Part shown: one piece after another, positions 39,876 to 49,679 of the stretch
Layout of the letters: every line of letters begins with the position of its first letter
How positions within the stretch are numbered: position 1 is the first letter of the stretch
Assembly (NCBI GenBank): GCA_028749115.1
Contig: JAQURD010000003.1
Location: 62,001 to 126,000 of the forward strand
From: Acidobacteriota bacterium
Lineage (GTDB): Bacteria > Acidobacteriota > Aminicenantia > Aminicenantales > Saccharicenantaceae
Length of the DNA stretch: 64,000 nucleotides
Direction of reading: 5' to 3'
The notes under the pieces: generated by a model
Seen by the model: only the letters and a program-made list of their open reading frames with translations
The model's database searches: none
Told to the model about the DNA's origin: nothing
Made by a program: the position numbers and the translations under genes

Positions 39876-42077
39876 ATGATTTTGAGACCAACGATGAAGA
39901 GAGGAAAGATTTACTATTTTTCTATTTTGGCTTTCATTATTTCAATGCTGGCCACCTCTCCTGGCCTCAGGGCGGCCGATGTAGTTATTTATGATTTTGT
40001 AAAAAAAGCCCCGGAAGCCAAATGGTACCGGGCCATTAGCTCGGCCGGTCAACTCCCCTGGAATGGTGCTGATAATGACAGCCGCGGATTTGCCCGCCAT
40101 TTAGCCAATGTTGTCCTGGAGGACGGTAAGACCTATCCTCTGGTCCTTCAAACTCATCCTGAATGGAAAAACAACGGCAATATAATCGGAGTTTTCCCCG
40201 GGGTAAAAGTCCCGCCCGGAGCCACTCTCAAAGCTTCTGTCGGCTTTATTAAAGGCGCTACCCAGACCGATGGCGTCAAGTTTTATGTATCAGTCGTTAA
40301 CCCCGCTGGCGGTGGGGCTGTTTTATTATCAGAACAGGCTGCTTTGTCCGACGGCCATCTGGATCAGATTTCAGCTGACCTTTCTCCCTATGCTGGGCAG
40401 ACGTTAGATTTCAGGTTGAGTGTGTCCGCCGCCGGCCGGGCAGCTCAGGATTGGGCGGTCTGGGCTGCTGCTGCCATCTATGCTCCATTATCTGTGGATA
40501 AGGTTAGCCCGGTGGCCAATAAAAGCAAGACCAGAGTGCCGGCAACCACGGCCACTCAACCAAAACCTTCTGGCGGAATAGATATGCAACTGGTAATGCC
40601 GTCCGTAATCAAAACCATACCTGTGATCCCGGATAGAGCCACCCCAACTAGCCACGAGATAGAGGATATCGGACCGCTGAGCATTGAAGAGCCACTGACT
40701 CTGCTCAACCGGGTTTTCAAGGACAACAAAAAACCTAACACCTATTACTACCTTCCCCGGGAAATCAATCTTATCCGGGATAAAGCGGCCGGTGGCTACC
40801 GGATCAGTGCCGTCTGGACCACCGATCAGAGGGTCAAAACCACCATGACTCTTAAAGCCAATATCGACCCGGCGGATGTCAAATTGATGGAAGAAGCTCT
40901 GAAAGCAGACAGAGGATCACAATCAGTCCTCAAGTCGCTCCCTTATGATGGAGCAACCATAATAGATATGCAGGGCTGGGAAGATTGGGAAATTGAAAAT
41001 ATCCGGATACCGAGTTTTGGTTCTCTGGAAACTGAACTGCCCATCAATATTGCCATGACTCCAGATACCCTGGCTGAGTTGAAACCACTTCTCGAAAAAG
41101 AAGGGTTAACCGCCGGAATGAAAATCAAGTCCGGAACGGTCGAAAGAGAGATTCCCATCAGGATTGGACTGAAATATTTTACTGGCCGCTGGTATTCTGG
41201 CGTGGAAGAACTGGGCTTTTCTATTGATGAAAAAAATTCTGTGCTTTACCTACACGGCGTCAGGAATCAGTCTGATTTTCCGATCAAGGTTTCTTCGGTG
41301 AACTTGCGTTTCCGGCTTCCTGGCGGTGAGGATGTTTACAAAAACCTCAAGTGTCTCAAAGAAACGGTTATTGAGCCCGGTCAGGCCCTGGATCTGGAAG
41401 TTCAGTTTGCCCCGAAAGGCCTGCTGCTGGCTGAGTACCGGAAGGCTTTCCCGACTGCACCCCCTGCTCCTAAGAAAAAGAGCCCATTACTCGAAAAGGG
41501 ATTGGGAGCCTTGAAAGACGAGCTGGAAAAGAAACTGGATAAGGACAAGCTCGGGGAAGCTCAAGAACTGCTGGCTAAGGATGAGACCGGCAAGCCGGCC
41601 AGTCCGAAGGTGGACGCTTTCTTCAGACAATACGCCCGCAGCTTCTGGATGGAAATAGAACCAGATTTCAGTTGCCAGCCCTGTCTGGACAGGATCTGGA
41701 GCAATATTGAAGTCGTCTCATATATCGAAAGAATGAGAAAGCTGCAAGTTGAAGCTCTATCCAGCGTTTTTAATCCGACTGCTTACGACTTTCCGCTGGA
41801 GGTGGAAAAAGTGCGGGTAGAAATCCGCTCACCCTATCTCAGCGCTCAGAGCCGGAGCGGGCTGGTGACCGGAATAGACTTCAATAAGAGTAAGCTTAAG
41901 GATCAGGTGACAGTTTACCTGCCAACCGCCAGCGGAGAACAATTCAATTTTGAATATAAGATCAAGGCTGTCTTAAAAACCGGACAGATTGCTGAATCAC
42001 CCGGCTGGGAAACAGTGACCGATAGCTTAGACCTGACCATTGGTCCCTATCAGATCAAAAATCTTTTCAACAATTAG
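39876..42077 (+). CDS. Large exported protein, first gene of the 'YYYxP' cluster
   Basis: A 733-residue secreted protein of unknown function. The signal peptide covers about 1-34 (IYYFSILAFIISMLATSPGL, then RAADV). Residues ~35-210 form a jelly-roll-like region (LKASVGFIKGATQTDGVKFY, SADLSPYAGQTLDFRLSVS), possibly carbohydrate-binding. Near residue 285 comes FKDNKKPNTYYYLPREINL, the module shared with the next four genes. A Lys-rich stretch (PPAPKKKSPLLEKG) interrupts the second half, which ends with a strand-rich domain. ATG 39876 has GGGAGGAGG; the frame also runs 50 codons upstream to 39726 without a stop. Role unknown. Confidence 0.6.
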   Translation: MILRPTMKRGKIYYFSILAFIISMLATSPGLRAADVVIYDFVKKAPEAKWYRAISSAGQLPWNGADNDSRGFARHLANVVLEDGKTYPLVLQTHPEWKNNGNIIGVFPGVKVPPGATLKASVGFIKGATQTDGVKFYVSVVNPAGGGAVLLSEQAALSDGHLDQISADLSPYAGQTLDFRLSVSAAGRAAQDWAVWAAAAIYAPLSVDKVSPVANKSKTRVPATTATQPKPSGGIDMQLVMPSVIKTIPVIPDRATPTSHEIEDIGPLSIEEPLTLLNRVFKDNKKPNTYYYLPREINLIRDKAAGGYRISAVWTTDQRVKTTMTLKANIDPADVKLMEEALKADRGSQSVLKSLPYDGATIIDMQGWEDWEIENIRIPSFGSLETELPINIAMTPDTLAELKPLLEKEGLTAGMKIKSGTVEREIPIRIGLKYFTGRWYSGVEELGFSIDEKNSVLYLHGVRNQSDFPIKVSSVNLRFRLPGGEDVYKNLKCLKETVIEPGQALDLEVQFAPKGLLLAEYRKAFPTAPPAPKKKSPLLEKGLGALKDELEKKLDKDKLGEAQELLAKDETGKPASPKVDAFFRQYARSFWMEIEPDFSCQPCLDRIWSNIEVVSYIERMRKLQVEALSSVFNPTAYDFPLEVEKVRVEIRSPYLSAQSRSGLVTGIDFNKSKLKDQVTVYLPTASGEQFNFEYKIKAVLKTGQIAESPGWETVTDSLDLTIGPYQIKNLFNN

Positions 42078-42127
42078 AGGGGAGACCGAAATTAACCAGT
42101 TGATTTCATAAGAATAAGGAGGAAGAC

Positions 42128-43813
42128 ATGTGTGGCTCTGAAAAGAAAAGGGCAAGAGTTTTTCTTGTGTTTTTTGCCCTCACTTTTTTATTGATAGCCG
42201 CTGGACTGCAGGCTGAAGTCCTGCTCGACAGGGAACCGGTTCAGGTCGCCAGGACTCTGCTTTTCCGGGATCATGCTGATGAACATGGTTATCACTATAT
42301 GCCTCTGGCCCCAAAAATTGCTACCTGGCCTGACGGCAAACCGAAGTTCACTTTCATTCAGTATGTCAGAACAGGGAAGGAAATCACTGGTGGGATTCTC
42401 CATTTTCTCTGCACCTTCGGTTTGAATCAGACAGAGCTTAAAGAAGCAGAACAGGAACTTACCCGAATAGATAAGGATGGAAAGATTATCGGCCCGGTCA
42501 TGTTTGTCTCGGGCCAGTTTTATATCATCTCGGCCTCAGCCGGGGAAGGTGGAATATTCAGCCGGAGAGTGGTAGGCACAGGAAAAGCTCCAATCCTGGC
42601 CGGTTCGGAAGCGGCCGTTTCTATTGCTCTGACTGAAGAAGGCTCAACCCTTTTGATGGAATCTTTCAAGAAACCAACTTCCGATGTTTCTGTTCAGTTT
42701 CTTATGACCTACCAGGGGCTAACCCCGGCTTACCAGGCGCTCCTGACCGTTGATTGGGATAAAGTCTATAACCATAAAGAATTCAAAGCTAAGGGGGGGA
42801 ATTTTCTGGTAAGTGCCCAGATTCATAAGATATACGATGAATTAAGAGAACAAGGTGCCATCAAGCTGGAAGTTATTGGCGAAGACACTAAAATGGATGA
42901 ACTTCTTGATACGGCTTATAACACCATTACCAAGATGATGTTTGAAGCTAAACCGGTTAAACCTGAGGAGATGGGCCAGGCTCAGGCCTCAACCAGTTCC
43001 AGCCGGCTGGGTAACCTGTCCGGGACAGCTCACTTTGGCTATTTCCAGAAGCAGGTAAATTTGAGCGGCAAATATACTGTTGACCTGACCAGACGGAAAC
43101 GGGACCAGCGTGAAGTTCCACTGACCGGAAATATTGGCGGAGTCTATCAGCAATATGGTCAGAATTCAGAGTTTTTCTCAGTGGTTGACCTGGATGACCC
43201 GACTTTTGAAGAACGAACAATTAATGTCATTTTAGATGGAGAAGATCTACAAACTTTTCAGCAATTTCTAAATTTTGCCGGCATAACTTTTAAAAAAGAA
43301 TATGAAAGTGGAGAGATGAAACCTGTAACTGAGGACCTGATTTTTGACCGCACCAAGTTCGGGCAAAACGGAAACAAGCTGTCACTCAAATACCGGCGGA
43401 AGGGCGACCAGACTGAAAAATGGTTGGAATATGAATACAAGCCAATCTGGAGCTATGCGGGTGGCCTGGAAGTGGCCGGGGAGTGGATCAAGACCAGCCA
43501 GCCTGTTATTACCCTCACCCCGCCCCACAAATACAGATATATTGAAGTCCTGGCTGAAGAAGAAAATATGAACAGAAATAGGATCATCAGAATTGCTGTT
43601 CAATTCCGCCATAAAAATTTCGGCCGGCAGCTGCAAAAAGAAGTTGTGCTGCGTAAAGGGGAGCCTCTCAATACTAACTATGTTTATTTCCACGAGCCGA
43701 ATAATCTTGAGTATGAATACAACATAACCTGGCTTTTTAAGGACAATACCAGAGTTTCCTCTGGCTGGAAGAAGGCTACCGATCCATTTATTTATGCCTA
43801 TTATGAAAAGTAA
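42128..43813 (+). CDS. Exported 'YYYxP' paralogue 1, function unknown
   Basis: A 561-residue exported protein with a signal peptide (about 1-29, VFLVFFALTFLLIAAGLQA). After it: FRDHADEHGYHYMPLAPKI, TWPDGKPKFTFIQYV, ISASAGEGGIFSRRVVGTG, AAVSIALTEEGSTLLMESF and TSDVSVQFLMTYQGLTPAYQ. The C-terminal half has VDLDDPTFEERTINVILDG, WLEYEYKPIWSYAGG and a last domain ending SSGWKKATDPFIYAYYEK. The proteins at 45026 and 47850 share all of these segments in order, so the three are full-length paralogues. I know no function for them. AAGGAGG precedes the ATG. Confidence 0.65.
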   Translation: MCGSEKKRARVFLVFFALTFLLIAAGLQAEVLLDREPVQVARTLLFRDHADEHGYHYMPLAPKIATWPDGKPKFTFIQYVRTGKEITGGILHFLCTFGLNQTELKEAEQELTRIDKDGKIIGPVMFVSGQFYIISASAGEGGIFSRRVVGTGKAPILAGSEAAVSIALTEEGSTLLMESFKKPTSDVSVQFLMTYQGLTPAYQALLTVDWDKVYNHKEFKAKGGNFLVSAQIHKIYDELREQGAIKLEVIGEDTKMDELLDTAYNTITKMMFEAKPVKPEEMGQAQASTSSSRLGNLSGTAHFGYFQKQVNLSGKYTVDLTRRKRDQREVPLTGNIGGVYQQYGQNSEFFSVVDLDDPTFEERTINVILDGEDLQTFQQFLNFAGITFKKEYESGEMKPVTEDLIFDRTKFGQNGNKLSLKYRRKGDQTEKWLEYEYKPIWSYAGGLEVAGEWIKTSQPVITLTPPHKYRYIEVLAEEENMNRNRIIRIAVQFRHKNFGRQLQKEVVLRKGEPLNTNYVYFHEPNNLEYEYNITWLFKDNTRVSSGWKKATDPFIYAYYEK

Positions 43814-43838
43814 GCATCCTGAATGAAAGGAGAATCTA

Positions 43839-44864
43839 TTGGCTTTTAATAAAGCGGCCGGCCTTTTAGTCCTGTTACTGCTGATAGGCACGACAGGCCT
43901 TCTGGCCGATCCTGTTCTGACCAGACCTGAGACCGTAGCTGACCGGATTATTATTTATCCGGACCATAAAAATCCAAAACTTTTCTACTACGTCCCGACA
44001 CAACTAAATCTAAGTCAGACTTTTGGCCAGCCCAATTTCTTTTTCTATAAATATGTTTATATTAAAGACCGGGGAACGGATGATCCCAGGTCCACCACCG
44101 GCGGAGTTCTGACCCTTTCGGTTGAATTTGGAGATGCGACCGAAATTCTGAAAAAAGAAAAAGGACTCCAGTTCGAGTATCGTCCTGTTCCGGTTGAGAC
44201 TATTGACATAAGCCTGAGTTATACCGGCCTGGAAAATAAAGAACAAGCAGAAACTGAAGGGGAGGAAAAAGCCCTCGGTTCAAATAAAATTTTATGGACA
44301 GGAAAGAGCTTCACCTTTCCTCTAAGTGGTGCCTCAGCTTCTTATTTATGGAAGATTTATGAAGAGAAAAAAGCGGCTGGTTTGAGTGTCGAGTGTTCCT
44401 TTTCTTACAGCGGTTATGAACTGGACCAGGAGGGCAAATTGCAGCCCGGAGAAAGAAGCGGACGGCTGAGCCTGGATGTACCGGTTTCTATGGAACAATA
44501 TCCGGGGCTATTTCAGGTCATCAACCTGGCCCAGAAGTTTTCTTTCAATTACCGAAAGATGAGTGTAATTTGTTTTGATTTCGTCAACGGGCTTAATGAC
44601 GATGTGGTCAAAATGACGGTGGAAGTGGAGAGTACCACCGCCAGAGGGCAGAAGGATATAAAAAGTGTGGTCTTTTCGGCTGATACCCAACCCCAGTACA
44701 ACCTGGAGTTTAACGTTCCGGAGGCTAAAGGCGGGAAATACAGGTTCAGATTGACAAAAGTATATACTGATGGCCATTCAGAGCGGAGTCCTTGGCAGGA
44801 AGGCGACAATGCCTTTCTTGATCTGTCGAGCTACGAACTGGTGATTAAAAATAATGCGACCTGA
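43839..44864 (+). CDS. Exported short member of the 'YYYxP' cluster (TTG start)
   Basis: A 341-residue exported protein starting at TTG 43839, chosen because GGAG lies 7 nt upstream and no ATG or GTG lies near. The signal peptide ends about LLADPVL. IYPDHKNPKLFYYVPTQLNL is the cluster's shared module; a long strand-rich region follows and the end resembles the last domain of the paralogues (FRLTKVYTDGHSERSPWQEG). It lacks the central domains of the 560-residue members, so it is a shorter architecture of the same family. Function unknown; co-transcribed with its neighbours by spacing (25 nt). Confidence 0.6.
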   Translation: MAFNKAAGLLVLLLLIGTTGLLADPVLTRPETVADRIIIYPDHKNPKLFYYVPTQLNLSQTFGQPNFFFYKYVYIKDRGTDDPRSTTGGVLTLSVEFGDATEILKKEKGLQFEYRPVPVETIDISLSYTGLENKEQAETEGEEKALGSNKILWTGKSFTFPLSGASASYLWKIYEEKKAAGLSVECSFSYSGYELDQEGKLQPGERSGRLSLDVPVSMEQYPGLFQVINLAQKFSFNYRKMSVICFDFVNGLNDDVVKMTVEVESTTARGQKDIKSVVFSADTQPQYNLEFNVPEAKGGKYRFRLTKVYTDGHSERSPWQEGDNAFLDLSSYELVIKNNAT

Positions 44865-45025
44865 ACAAGTTATGAGTAAAGGAGAAAGCCGGGTGGTTAG
44901 GTTAAAGCCGGTTCGTTTAGGGTTTGAAGGAAAATACTTTTTGATTAACCTGTGCCTGCTTTATGGAGAGAGGAGCCATAAGCTGTGGTAACAGGGCAAA
45001 GGTTATAAGTAACAGGAGGAAAAAA

Positions 45026-47812
45026 ATGAAAAGAAAGTTAACAACCTTCTCAGTTGTGTTGTTCCTTCTATTAATGACCGGCGGCCGGCTGGCGGCAGAA
45101 GTGGCAGTGGAGGAGGTGATACAGGCGGGAAGATTTGTGTTTTACCGTGACCATGCTGACCCGCATAAATATTATTATGTACCCGACCAGCCTCGTCTGG
45201 CCACCCGGAGTGATGGGACACCAGAATTCACGCTCATCAAATACACTAAAACCGGCAGCACAACCAGGGGCGGCGTGATCCATTTTCTGGTTACCTGGGG
45301 TTTTACCGATAATGAGCTGAGGTTGGCCGAGTCAGCTTTGAAATCTGTGGACGCGCAGGCTAAACTGGCCGGGCCGGTGCCGTTTAAGGAAGGGACATTC
45401 CAGATAATCTCGGCCACGGCCGGTCAGAATGGAATCTTCAGCCAGCGGATAGTGGGCGAGGGAAAGGCGCCATTGCTGCCAGGGCAGAAGGCGGCCGTCT
45501 CCATAGCCTTAACTGAAGAGGGGGCGTCTTTATTGTGGGAGTCGTTCCAGAATCCAACCTCTGATGTTTCAGTTCAGTATGTTTTGAAGTTTTCAGGAAT
45601 AACGCCGGCTTTCCAGGCTAAACTTAAAGTGGATTGGGACAAGGTCTATTCTCAGCACGATATCAAGCTGGGAGCCGAGGGGACAATCAAGATGGTCAAG
45701 CTGAAAGCAGATGTAGGGGCGATGTTAGAAGAGTTAAGACAGAAAGGAGCTATCCAGCTGGACGTACTGGGCGAGAATGAGAATATGGGAAAACTGCTGG
45801 AGACCGCCTACAATCACATCTTGCAGCTGATGTGTGACCGGGTGCCAACCGGAGGAGGAACTGCCCCTTCTACCAGCAGTTCATTTCTATGGCAGAGAAA
45901 TATTACTAATCAACCATTTTTATGGAATAAAGCCAGCTGGTTTGAGCAGGAAACCTTAAGGACTGATCTTTTTGATTGGCTTTCTCCAGAGAAAAACTCT
46001 GGTGGTCCCAATGTTCTAAAATCTATCCAGGAGCAGAGTCAGCCGGTTCCCTGCGACAACCAGAGTAGTGAAATATCTAAGAACCATGAAAGAACAGCTC
46101 TGGCTCTATTCAGGACCGAGAAGTATAAACAGGCCATTCGTTATTATGAATTAGCCTACGAGGCCTGTCCTGACCCTAAGCATCTTTACTCCATCGGCTG
46201 GATAAAAGCTTATAAATTACGTGAATTTGTTTCAGCCAAACAGACTTTTGCACTCTTTCTGGAAAAGTCGGCTAATTTCCCGGCCTATGAAGGCCTTAGA
46301 AATGAAGCCTCTAATTTTGTGACACTTGTTGAAGAGTCCCAAGCCGCCTTAGAAGAGATGGATAACCTGGCCAATCAGGGAAAATATCACGAGGCTTTGA
46401 AACTGATTGGAGATTATTTTCAAAACACTCCCTCCCCAGTCTGGTTGTATAATTCGGCTTATATGTATACAGAGCTTGGCTTAAGCACCGGAGATGTCTC
46501 TCAGTTAACCAAGGCCAAGGGTATCTTGAATGAAGTTAAGCAGAGAGTAGAACAAATCGGGGCTACTAATACACCAGTTTATGAACAGTGTCTGATGCTT
46601 TCAGAAAGAATCGAAGAAGGAATAATAAAACTGGGACCACCAAAGCAGGCTCAACAGGCAGTCCAGACCGCTGATGCAGCCACAGACCGAACAGGAGCAG
46701 TTAAGGCCAGTGAGGAGGAAGCCAGGCGGGCCCGCCGTCTGCAGGCCCAGACCGAAACTGGTGGAGCCACAACCACGGGAGCTCAGACGGCAACCGGAGC
46801 AGCCACCACTGATAAGAAGGCTGCAGACCTTAAAGGAGGGGTCAAGACCGATACCAGCACCAAGCCTGCCGGTACTATTGAGGGCGGAACCAAAACCCCT
46901 TTGCCAGGGGACAAATCAACGCCACCGGCCACCACCGCTGCTGGTCAGGCCGCAACCGCCCCTGGACAGACGCAGGCTGGTCAAGCTGCGTCCACCCAGG
47001 CCGCAGCCGCCACGCCAACTATCAACGTCAAGCTGGGTTACACTTTCAAGCGCATCAAGCTTTCGGGCAAGTATGAAGTGGACATGCGGCGTCGCCTTCG
47101 GGAAGACCGGGAAATCGTGATGAGCGGCAATATCAGCGGCATCTATAAGGAGTTCGGGGAAGACAAAAGATTTTTCAGCGTGGTCAGCCTGGATGACCCG
47201 GCTTTCCAGGAGAGAACGGTGGAAGTGATTCTGGATGGGCAGGATGCTGATGACTTTAAAAATTATGTGAACAGCGTCTCAGTGATATTCCGTAAACAGA
47301 GAATGGGTGGGCCGGTGATGACTGGCGAGGTTAAATTTTTTGAGCAGCAGTTTGCCGAGAAAGGCAACCGTTTGAGCTATAAATATAGCCGGGTTAATGA
47401 GGCTTCAACCGAGTGGTTGAATTACGAGTACAGGACGAAGTGGAATCTATATGGCGGTGTGGAATGGGAAAGTGATTGGGTCAAGACGTCAGATTCAGTT
47501 CTGACTCTGACACCACCGGTGCGGCGGCGGGCGATAGAAATTTCAGTGGATGAGGATAATATCCTCCAGAACAAAGTCAAAGCAGTAGCCATTCAGATCA
47601 AGCATAATATTTTTGGCCGGGACATCTTAAAAGAAGTGGTTATAGATTATGACAAAGGTGACCCTCTGCAGTTCAACTACACTTACATGCATGAAGATGG
47701 TAAACCCGGGTATAACTACCGGTTAATCTGGCTTTTGCTGGACGGCAAGGAGGTAGAAACGAACTGGACCAAAGGGGAAAGTCCCTTCCTCTTTGCCGTT
47801 TTCAGCAAATAG
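45026..47812 (+). CDS. Exported 'YYYxP' paralogue 2 with inserted TPR and low-complexity regions
   Basis: A 928-residue exported protein. ATG 45026 follows AGGAGG; the frame extends upstream to 44963 without a ribosome-binding site. Signal peptide ~1-24. Residues ~30-270 match the N-terminal half of its paralogues (FYRDHADPHKYYYVPDQPRL, SIALTEEGASLLWESFQ). A ~390-residue insertion follows: TPR-like helices (ALALFRTEKYKQAIRYYELA, LANQGKYHEALKLIGDYF) and then a Thr/Ala/Gln/Gly-rich linker (GQAATAPGQTQAGQAASTQA). From about residue 665 the paralogous C-terminal half resumes (LSGKYEVDMRRRLREDREI, VVSLDDPAFQERTVEVILDG). The insertion sits at the junction of two domains. Function unknown. Confidence 0.65.
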   Translation: MKRKLTTFSVVLFLLLMTGGRLAAEVAVEEVIQAGRFVFYRDHADPHKYYYVPDQPRLATRSDGTPEFTLIKYTKTGSTTRGGVIHFLVTWGFTDNELRLAESALKSVDAQAKLAGPVPFKEGTFQIISATAGQNGIFSQRIVGEGKAPLLPGQKAAVSIALTEEGASLLWESFQNPTSDVSVQYVLKFSGITPAFQAKLKVDWDKVYSQHDIKLGAEGTIKMVKLKADVGAMLEELRQKGAIQLDVLGENENMGKLLETAYNHILQLMCDRVPTGGGTAPSTSSSFLWQRNITNQPFLWNKASWFEQETLRTDLFDWLSPEKNSGGPNVLKSIQEQSQPVPCDNQSSEISKNHERTALALFRTEKYKQAIRYYELAYEACPDPKHLYSIGWIKAYKLREFVSAKQTFALFLEKSANFPAYEGLRNEASNFVTLVEESQAALEEMDNLANQGKYHEALKLIGDYFQNTPSPVWLYNSAYMYTELGLSTGDVSQLTKAKGILNEVKQRVEQIGATNTPVYEQCLMLSERIEEGIIKLGPPKQAQQAVQTADAATDRTGAVKASEEEARRARRLQAQTETGGATTTGAQTATGAATTDKKAADLKGGVKTDTSTKPAGTIEGGTKTPLPGDKSTPPATTAAGQAATAPGQTQAGQAASTQAAAATPTINVKLGYTFKRIKLSGKYEVDMRRRLREDREIVMSGNISGIYKEFGEDKRFFSVVSLDDPAFQERTVEVILDGQDADDFKNYVNSVSVIFRKQRMGGPVMTGEVKFFEQQFAEKGNRLSYKYSRVNEASTEWLNYEYRTKWNLYGGVEWESDWVKTSDSVLTLTPPVRRRAIEISVDEDNILQNKVKAVAIQIKHNIFGRDILKEVVIDYDKGDPLQFNYTYMHEDGKPGYNYRLIWLLLDGKEVETNWTKGESPFLFAVFSK

Positions 47813-47849
47813 AAATTATCATATATAAAGAAAAGAATAGGAGGCAAAG

Positions 47850-49550
47850 ATGCACCAGAAAAAACTGATGGGTATCCTGCTGGCTGCTTTCTGGCTGGCT
47901 GGTTTGGTGCCCTATGCGGCAGCGGAAGTTGAACTTGATTCGGTTCCGCTTCAGGTGGCCAATGCCATCCTTTTTAAGGACCATGCCGACCCCAATGTTT
48001 ATTATTACATGCCGAATCAACCCCGGCTGGCTTATTGGCCCGACGGAACACCAAAACTAACTTTTCTCAAATATACCAAAGCCGGAAAAGAAGAATCAAA
48101 GGGCGGTATTCTGCACTTTTTTGTTAAATACGGTCTGGATGAACAGGAATTGAACAAAGTCAGGCAGGGATTGAAGGAGATAAATCCTGAGGCCACTATC
48201 AAGGGCCCACTGGTTTTCAAAAAAGGCTCTTTTATGGTCATTTCGGCGGCAGTCGGAGAAGGTGGGGCTTTTACCAGGAAGATTATTGGCGAAGGCAAAG
48301 CCCCCTTGATTTCAGGTTCGGAGGTTTCGGTGTCCATCGCTGTTACTCCTGAAGGAGCTACGTTTCTGGAAGAAGCTTTACGGCAGCCCACTTATCCGGT
48401 GAGCGTCAGGTTTGAGATGACCTATGAAGGCCTCACCCCTAAGTACCAGGCCACCGCCACCATTCACTGGTCTAAGGTCCGGGAGTATTTTGACCAGTAC
48501 AATAAATGGAAGATTTACAAAAAAAAGAAACTGGGAATCTGGACCTGGTATGTTAAAACCGGAACAGGAGAATATCGTGAGATTAAAGATGAATTGACCT
48601 CTAAGGGTGCGGTCAGGATTGACATTACTGGAGAAGACCAGAACCTGGACGGCCTGATGCAGAGCCTGGTCGACACGATCATGCGCGAAATGTTCGACAC
48701 CAAGCTAGATTTGCCAGAAGAAGATGAAGGAGAAAAAGGGGAAGAAGGAAAGGAACAAGACCGGCCCTATGGCGTCAGCACTACCAGAAAAAAGGTCAAC
48801 CGAACAGATGACTGGTCAATCAACATGACCAAGCGCTTGCGGCAGGAGCGTGATACCGGACCGATGGATGCCAGTATCGGCGATATAATGAGAAAGTTCA
48901 AGAACAATAAAAAGGTTTTTGACATTATCAATCTGGATGACCCTGACCTTCAGGATAGGGTTGTTTATGCCATACTGGACAGTGAAGATTTTGAGACTTT
49001 CAAGAAATATATAAATTTTGTAACTGTCAGTTTCAAGAAGACACATAAAACTGGAGAGCCTACCACCCGTGATGTGATCTTCAACGCCCAGACTTTTGCC
49101 GAACAGGGCAATATGCTGTCTTTCGTCTACCCACGGCTGGGAGAAGGAACCACCTGGTTAAGCTATGAGTATAAGACTACCTGGAGTTTTAAGGGCGGCA
49201 TCAAAGTGGACAGCCCGTGGAGCAGGAGCGAGGAAGCAGCTATAAATCTCTTTCCGCCTCACCGCTACCGGGAAATAGACGTCATTGCCGATGAAGAGAA
49301 TGTTCGAGCCTACAACATTAAGTTAATAACTGTCACCTTCAAGAACAAATTTGCTGACTGGGACAAGACCGGCGAAGTCAAGCTGCTGCCCTTTGAAACA
49401 CTCCTGGCCAAATATGAATATATCCATCCAGAAAATGATATGAATTACCAGTATCAGGTAACCTGGCTGCTCGGAGATGGGAGGAGGGTGTCCTCCGGCT
49501 GGCAAAGGACAACTGAACCATTTGTTTATGCTCTTTATCAGGAGAGGTGA
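47850..49550 (+). CDS. Exported 'YYYxP' paralogue 3, function unknown
   Basis: A 566-residue exported protein; ATG after TAGGAGG, signal peptide about 1-25 (ILLAAFWLAGLVPYAAA). It carries FKDHADPNVYYYMPNQPRL, YWPDGTPKLTFLKYT, ISAAVGEGGAFTRKIIGEG, SIAVTPEGATFLEEAL and the C-terminal segments INLDDPDLQDRVVYAILDS and WLSYEYKTTWSFKGG, and ends SSGWQRTTEPFVYALYQER. An acidic linker (PEEDEGEKGEEGKEQD) separates the two halves at the place where the paralogue at 45026 has its insertion. Last gene of the five. Confidence 0.65.
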   Translation: MHQKKLMGILLAAFWLAGLVPYAAAEVELDSVPLQVANAILFKDHADPNVYYYMPNQPRLAYWPDGTPKLTFLKYTKAGKEESKGGILHFFVKYGLDEQELNKVRQGLKEINPEATIKGPLVFKKGSFMVISAAVGEGGAFTRKIIGEGKAPLISGSEVSVSIAVTPEGATFLEEALRQPTYPVSVRFEMTYEGLTPKYQATATIHWSKVREYFDQYNKWKIYKKKKLGIWTWYVKTGTGEYREIKDELTSKGAVRIDITGEDQNLDGLMQSLVDTIMREMFDTKLDLPEEDEGEKGEEGKEQDRPYGVSTTRKKVNRTDDWSINMTKRLRQERDTGPMDASIGDIMRKFKNNKKVFDIINLDDPDLQDRVVYAILDSEDFETFKKYINFVTVSFKKTHKTGEPTTRDVIFNAQTFAEQGNMLSFVYPRLGEGTTWLSYEYKTTWSFKGGIKVDSPWSRSEEAAINLFPPHRYREIDVIADEENVRAYNIKLITVTFKNKFADWDKTGEVKLLPFETLLAKYEYIHPENDMNYQYQVTWLLGDGRRVSSGWQRTTEPFVYALYQER

Positions 49551-49679
49551 AGTTAGATCCTGAGGCCAGAGTTTCAAATTTGGCTGGTGGAGAGGATCGT
49601 AGACTACCGCCATTCATAACCTGACCGGCGGCCTGTTCAGGGCCAAAACCAGGAAAGGGTGTAGACACTGGCCCAGGTA
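49551..49679 (+). other. Spacer before the AbiEii remnant
   Basis: No gene or terminator recognised. This is where the missing N-terminal part of the AbiEii-like protein would have been encoded, but no such frame exists. Confidence 0.3.
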
